A stretch of 64,000 nucleotides of DNA from CAYMYN01 sp964394665 (GTDB taxonomy: Bacteria > Planctomycetota > UBA1135 > GCA-002686595), in assembly GCA_964394665.1 (NCBI GenBank), contig CAYMYN010000001.1, forward strand, positions 1-64,000. The letters are read 5' to 3'. The notes under the pieces were generated by a model, which saw only the letters and a program-made list of their open reading frames with translations, searched no databases and was not told where the DNA came from. The position numbers were made by a program, and so were the translations under genes. Positions 61,762 through 64,000 of this stretch are shown one piece after another. The number at the start of each line of letters is the position of its first letter. The first letter of the stretch is position 1.

Positions 61762-63501
61762 ATGTCCTCCCTGCGCCGCGCCCTCCTGCCCGCCCTCGCC
61801 CTGACCCTGTCGCCCCTGGCCCGGGCCCAGTTCGTGGTCTTCGACCTCGCGGGCGGCGCCGCCGGCGACCTCTTCGGCAACGCGCTGGCCGGCGGGCTCG
61901 ACGTCGACGGCGACGGTGTGCCCGACCTCGTGATCGGAGCGCGGCGCGCGGACCTCGCGGCGCTCAATGGCGGGCGGGTCGAGGTGCGCTCGGGCGCCAG
62001 CGGCGCGCCCCTGCTCGGCGTGGACGGTGCGGGCGCGGGCGACTCCCTGGGCCAGGCCGTGGGCCTGGTCGGCGACCTCGACGGCGACGGCCGCGCGGAG
62101 TTCGTCGTCGGCGCGCCCTTCGGGGACGACGGCGCCTGGAACGGCGGTGGGGCGAGCGTGCTCACCGGCGCCGCCGGCGCGACGCTCTTCGCCGTGCCCG
62201 GCCAGGTGCAGTTCGGCCTGCTGGGCTGGTCGGTGGCGGGTTGCGGCGACGTCGACCTCGACGGCGTGAACGACTTCGTGATCGGCGCGCCCGAGGAGGA
62301 CGGCGGCGGCACGGACTCGGGCGCGCTCTACGTCCACTCGGGCGCCACCGGCTCGTTCCTGTGGGGCAAGATCGGCCAGGCCGACGGGGATCGCCTGGGC
62401 CGCGCCGTGGCGGGCGCCGGGGACCTCGACGGCGACGGTCACGCGGACGTGCTCGGCGGCGCCGACCAAGAAGACGTCGGAGCGCTCGAGGACGCCGGCG
62501 TGGTGCGCGCCTGGTCGGGGCGCGACGGCGCGCTGATCTGGGCGCGCTCCGGCCCGACGGCCGGCGCCCGCCTGGGCTTCGCCGTCGCGGGCGTGGGAGA
62601 CGTCGACGGCGACGGCCGCGACGACTTCGCGGCCGGGGCCTTCGGCGAAGGGCCGAACGGCGCGCAGTCGGGGCGTGTGTACGTCTGGTCCGGCGCGAGC
62701 GGAGCGTTGCTGCACACCTTCGCCGGCGCCGCGGCGGGCGATCAGCTCGGCTGGGCGGTCGCGGGTCTGGGCGACGTCGACGGCGACGGCCGGGCCGACA
62801 TCCTGGTAGGCGCACCGGGCGAGCTCGGCGGCCGCGGCGCGGCGCGCATCTACTCCGGCGCGAGCGGCGCGCTGCTCTTCGTCACCCACGGGGCCGCGCC
62901 CGGCGATCGTCTGGGCGAGAGCGTGACGGGAATGGGCGACCTCGACGGCGACGGGATCCCCGAGTGGGCCGCGGGCGCGCCCTTCGCCGACGCCGCGGGC
63001 GCCGACGCGGGGCGCGTGCTGGTGCTCTCCACCCAGAACCCCGCCGGCCAGCCCTTCTGTTTCGGCGACGGCAGCGGCGGCGCCTGCCCGTGTGGCAACT
63101 TCGGCGCGCCCGGCCGCGGCTGCCAGAACTCGAGCGCGCCCGGCGCCGAGCTCGGCGGCCAGGGGTTCCCCAGCGTCTCCGCCGACCTCGTCACCTTCCA
63201 CGCCGCCGCGCTCCCGCCCTCGCAACCGGTGCTGCTCTTCGCCGGCCTCAACGCCGTCAACTCCGGCCTCGGCGTCCCCTTCGGCGACGGCCTGCGTTGC
63301 GCCGGCGGCGGCCTGCGCCGCCTGGGCGTGCGCGTCGCAATCGGCGGCGCCGCGACCTGGGGCCCGGGCCTCTTCACGCCCCAGGGCTGGCAGGCCGGCG
63401 ACGTCCGCCGCTTGCAGGCCTGGTACCGCGACCCGATCGCCTCCCCCTGCGGCGCGGGCTTCAACCTCTCCAACGGCTTCCGGATCTCGCTGGTTCCCTA
63501 G
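61762..63501 (+). CDS. Secreted FG-GAP propeller protein with C-terminal module
   Basis: A 579-residue exported protein. The signal peptide ends near residue 22 (ARAQF). Seven FG-GAP repeats follow with calcium loops such as DVDGDGVPDLVIGA and DLDGDGRAEFVVGA, as in a seven-bladed integrin-like propeller. The last 150 residues are the shared C-terminal module: FCFGDGSGGACPCGNFG, GRGCQNSS, FGDGLRCAGG, WYRDPIASPCGAGFN and the end VP. It is a paralogue of the protein at 10705-12387. Function unknown, probably on the cell surface. Confidence 0.88.
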   Translation: MSSLRRALLPALALTLSPLARAQFVVFDLAGGAAGDLFGNALAGGLDVDGDGVPDLVIGARRADLAALNGGRVEVRSGASGAPLLGVDGAGAGDSLGQAVGLVGDLDGDGRAEFVVGAPFGDDGAWNGGGASVLTGAAGATLFAVPGQVQFGLLGWSVAGCGDVDLDGVNDFVIGAPEEDGGGTDSGALYVHSGATGSFLWGKIGQADGDRLGRAVAGAGDLDGDGHADVLGGADQEDVGALEDAGVVRAWSGRDGALIWARSGPTAGARLGFAVAGVGDVDGDGRDDFAAGAFGEGPNGAQSGRVYVWSGASGALLHTFAGAAAGDQLGWAVAGLGDVDGDGRADILVGAPGELGGRGAARIYSGASGALLFVTHGAAPGDRLGESVTGMGDLDGDGIPEWAAGAPFADAAGADAGRVLVLSTQNPAGQPFCFGDGSGGACPCGNFGAPGRGCQNSSAPGAELGGQGFPSVSADLVTFHAAALPPSQPVLLFAGLNAVNSGLGVPFGDGLRCAGGGLRRLGVRVAIGGAATWGPGLFTPQGWQAGDVRRLQAWYRDPIASPCGAGFNLSNGFRISLVP

Positions 63502-63541
63502 CAGCCTATTGTGCATCGGCCCGTCGCGAGGCGGCGCGGGT

Positions 63542-64000
63542 TCAAGCGCGCGGGTAGTAGTAGCTCAGGCAGATCTCGCAGATCGTGTGGCTGGCCCGGG
63601 GGTGGTTGCGCTCGACGAGCGCGGACACCCAGTCCCAGCGCCCGCTCGCGGTCGGGTGCGCCACGCGGCGGCAGTGGCAGCACTGGCGCAGGAATCCCTG
63701 GGCGCTCAGGTAGGAGGCGACGTCGCGCCCCTCGTTCGCGGGACCGGTGAGCTCGACGGGCCGCTCGATCCGCAACGTGTTCGTGATCAGGTGGCCGGCG
63801 TCCCCGGGCAAGCGATAGACGTGCATCACGAACTCGCGGTAGGTGTCGGGCGACGAACACTGGTAGGGGTGGGCCAGGGGCGTCTTGCTCTCGGAGGGCG
63901 GCAGCGCCCGGGAAAGGAGTTCCACGTAGAAGGGCCGCACCACCGACGGGACGGCGTCGAAGTAGCAGGCGCCCAGCCCCCAGGCGCGCTCGATCGCGGC
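63542..64000 (-). CDS. PAS-type protein with C-terminal cysteine motif (5' end outside window)
   Basis: The frame is open to the window edge, so only the last 152 residues are seen. The first 90 residues resemble the end of a PAS domain (YREFVMHVYRLPGD, VELTGPANEGRDV). They are followed by CCHCRRVAHPTASGRWDWV and SHTICEICLSYYYP, a paired-cysteine motif that often follows PAS or receiver domains in bacterial signalling proteins. No effector domain is visible. The gene ends 40 bases from the stop of the FG-GAP gene on the other strand. Confidence 0.65.
   Translation of the reverse strand, partial: AAIERAWGLGACYFDAVPSVVRPFYVELLSRALPPSESKTPLAHPYQCSSPDTYREFVMHVYRLPGDAGHLITNTLRIERPVELTGPANEGRDVASYLSAQGFLRQCCHCRRVAHPTASGRWDWVSALVERNHPRASHTICEICLSYYYPRA

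Overview
The window is a 64-kb stretch of very GC-rich bacterial chromosome. It carries about 53 protein genes (one cut by each window edge), one tRNA, no rRNA, no CRISPR array and no recognisable insertion sequence. The best guess is a member of the Planctomycetota, probably one of the poorly cultivated lineages. The reasons are several large secreted FG-GAP, propeller and beta-helix proteins, a shared C-terminal module of about 110-150 residues with a CPCGN-type cysteine cluster in three of four copies, the UnbV/UnbU pair, and lipoprotein signal peptides. This placement is inference from gene content, not from a phylogenetic marker tree.

Layout. 0-6 kb: the end of GDP-mannose 4,6-dehydratase, a SEC-C membrane protein, an SGNH-type protein, a glycosyltransferase, and rsmD-nagA in a coupled pair. 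6-10.7 kb: pdxJ, dapA and a large hybrid histidine kinase. 10.7-17 kb: two very large secreted repeat proteins and a BNR-type lipoprotein. 17-24.6 kb: clpB, a beta-helix protein, an aminotransferase, a DUF442-type lipoprotein and a YfcC-type transporter. 24.6-29.2 kb: two translationally coupled SGNH paralogues and a chorismate mutase-prephenate dehydratase-ACT-DAHP synthase fusion. 29.2-32.1 kb: a proteostasis block (two Hsp20 proteins, an FKBP and a SlyD-like isomerase) followed by a polyphosphate-glucokinase-like kinase. 32.1-37.1 kb: two hydrolases, a hypothetical gene and a propeller protein cut by an in-frame TGA. 37.3-44.3 kb: a DUF234-type ATPase, small cysteine proteins, CorA, dienelactone hydrolase, an SLC13-type transporter and a DUF2071 protein. 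44.5-50 kb: beta-helix protein, FkbM methyltransferase, zinc-ribbon membrane protein, tRNA-Leu and two secreted proteins of unknown function. 50-55.5 kb: serine hydrolase, GT39-type glycosyltransferase, PLP decarboxylase and ACR3 arsenite exporter. 55.5-64 kb: outer-membrane lipoprotein, UnbU, UnbV, HtrA, aldo/keto reductase, another FG-GAP protein and the end of a PAS-type protein.

Two kinds of gene start are visible. Some genes have a clear GGAGG-type ribosome-binding site. At least thirteen others have no such site but carry a TANNNT hexamer only 6-10 bases before the start codon, the geometry expected for leaderless mRNAs. Most convergent or operon-end gaps hold a long perfect or nearly perfect GC hairpin without a T-tract.

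The points most worth following up are the leaderless-type promoters, the in-frame TGA at a conserved cysteine codon exactly at a domain boundary, the shared C-terminal module, the four-part aromatic-pathway fusion, and a Shine-Dalgarno-sequestering RNA structure ahead of the Hsp20 genes.
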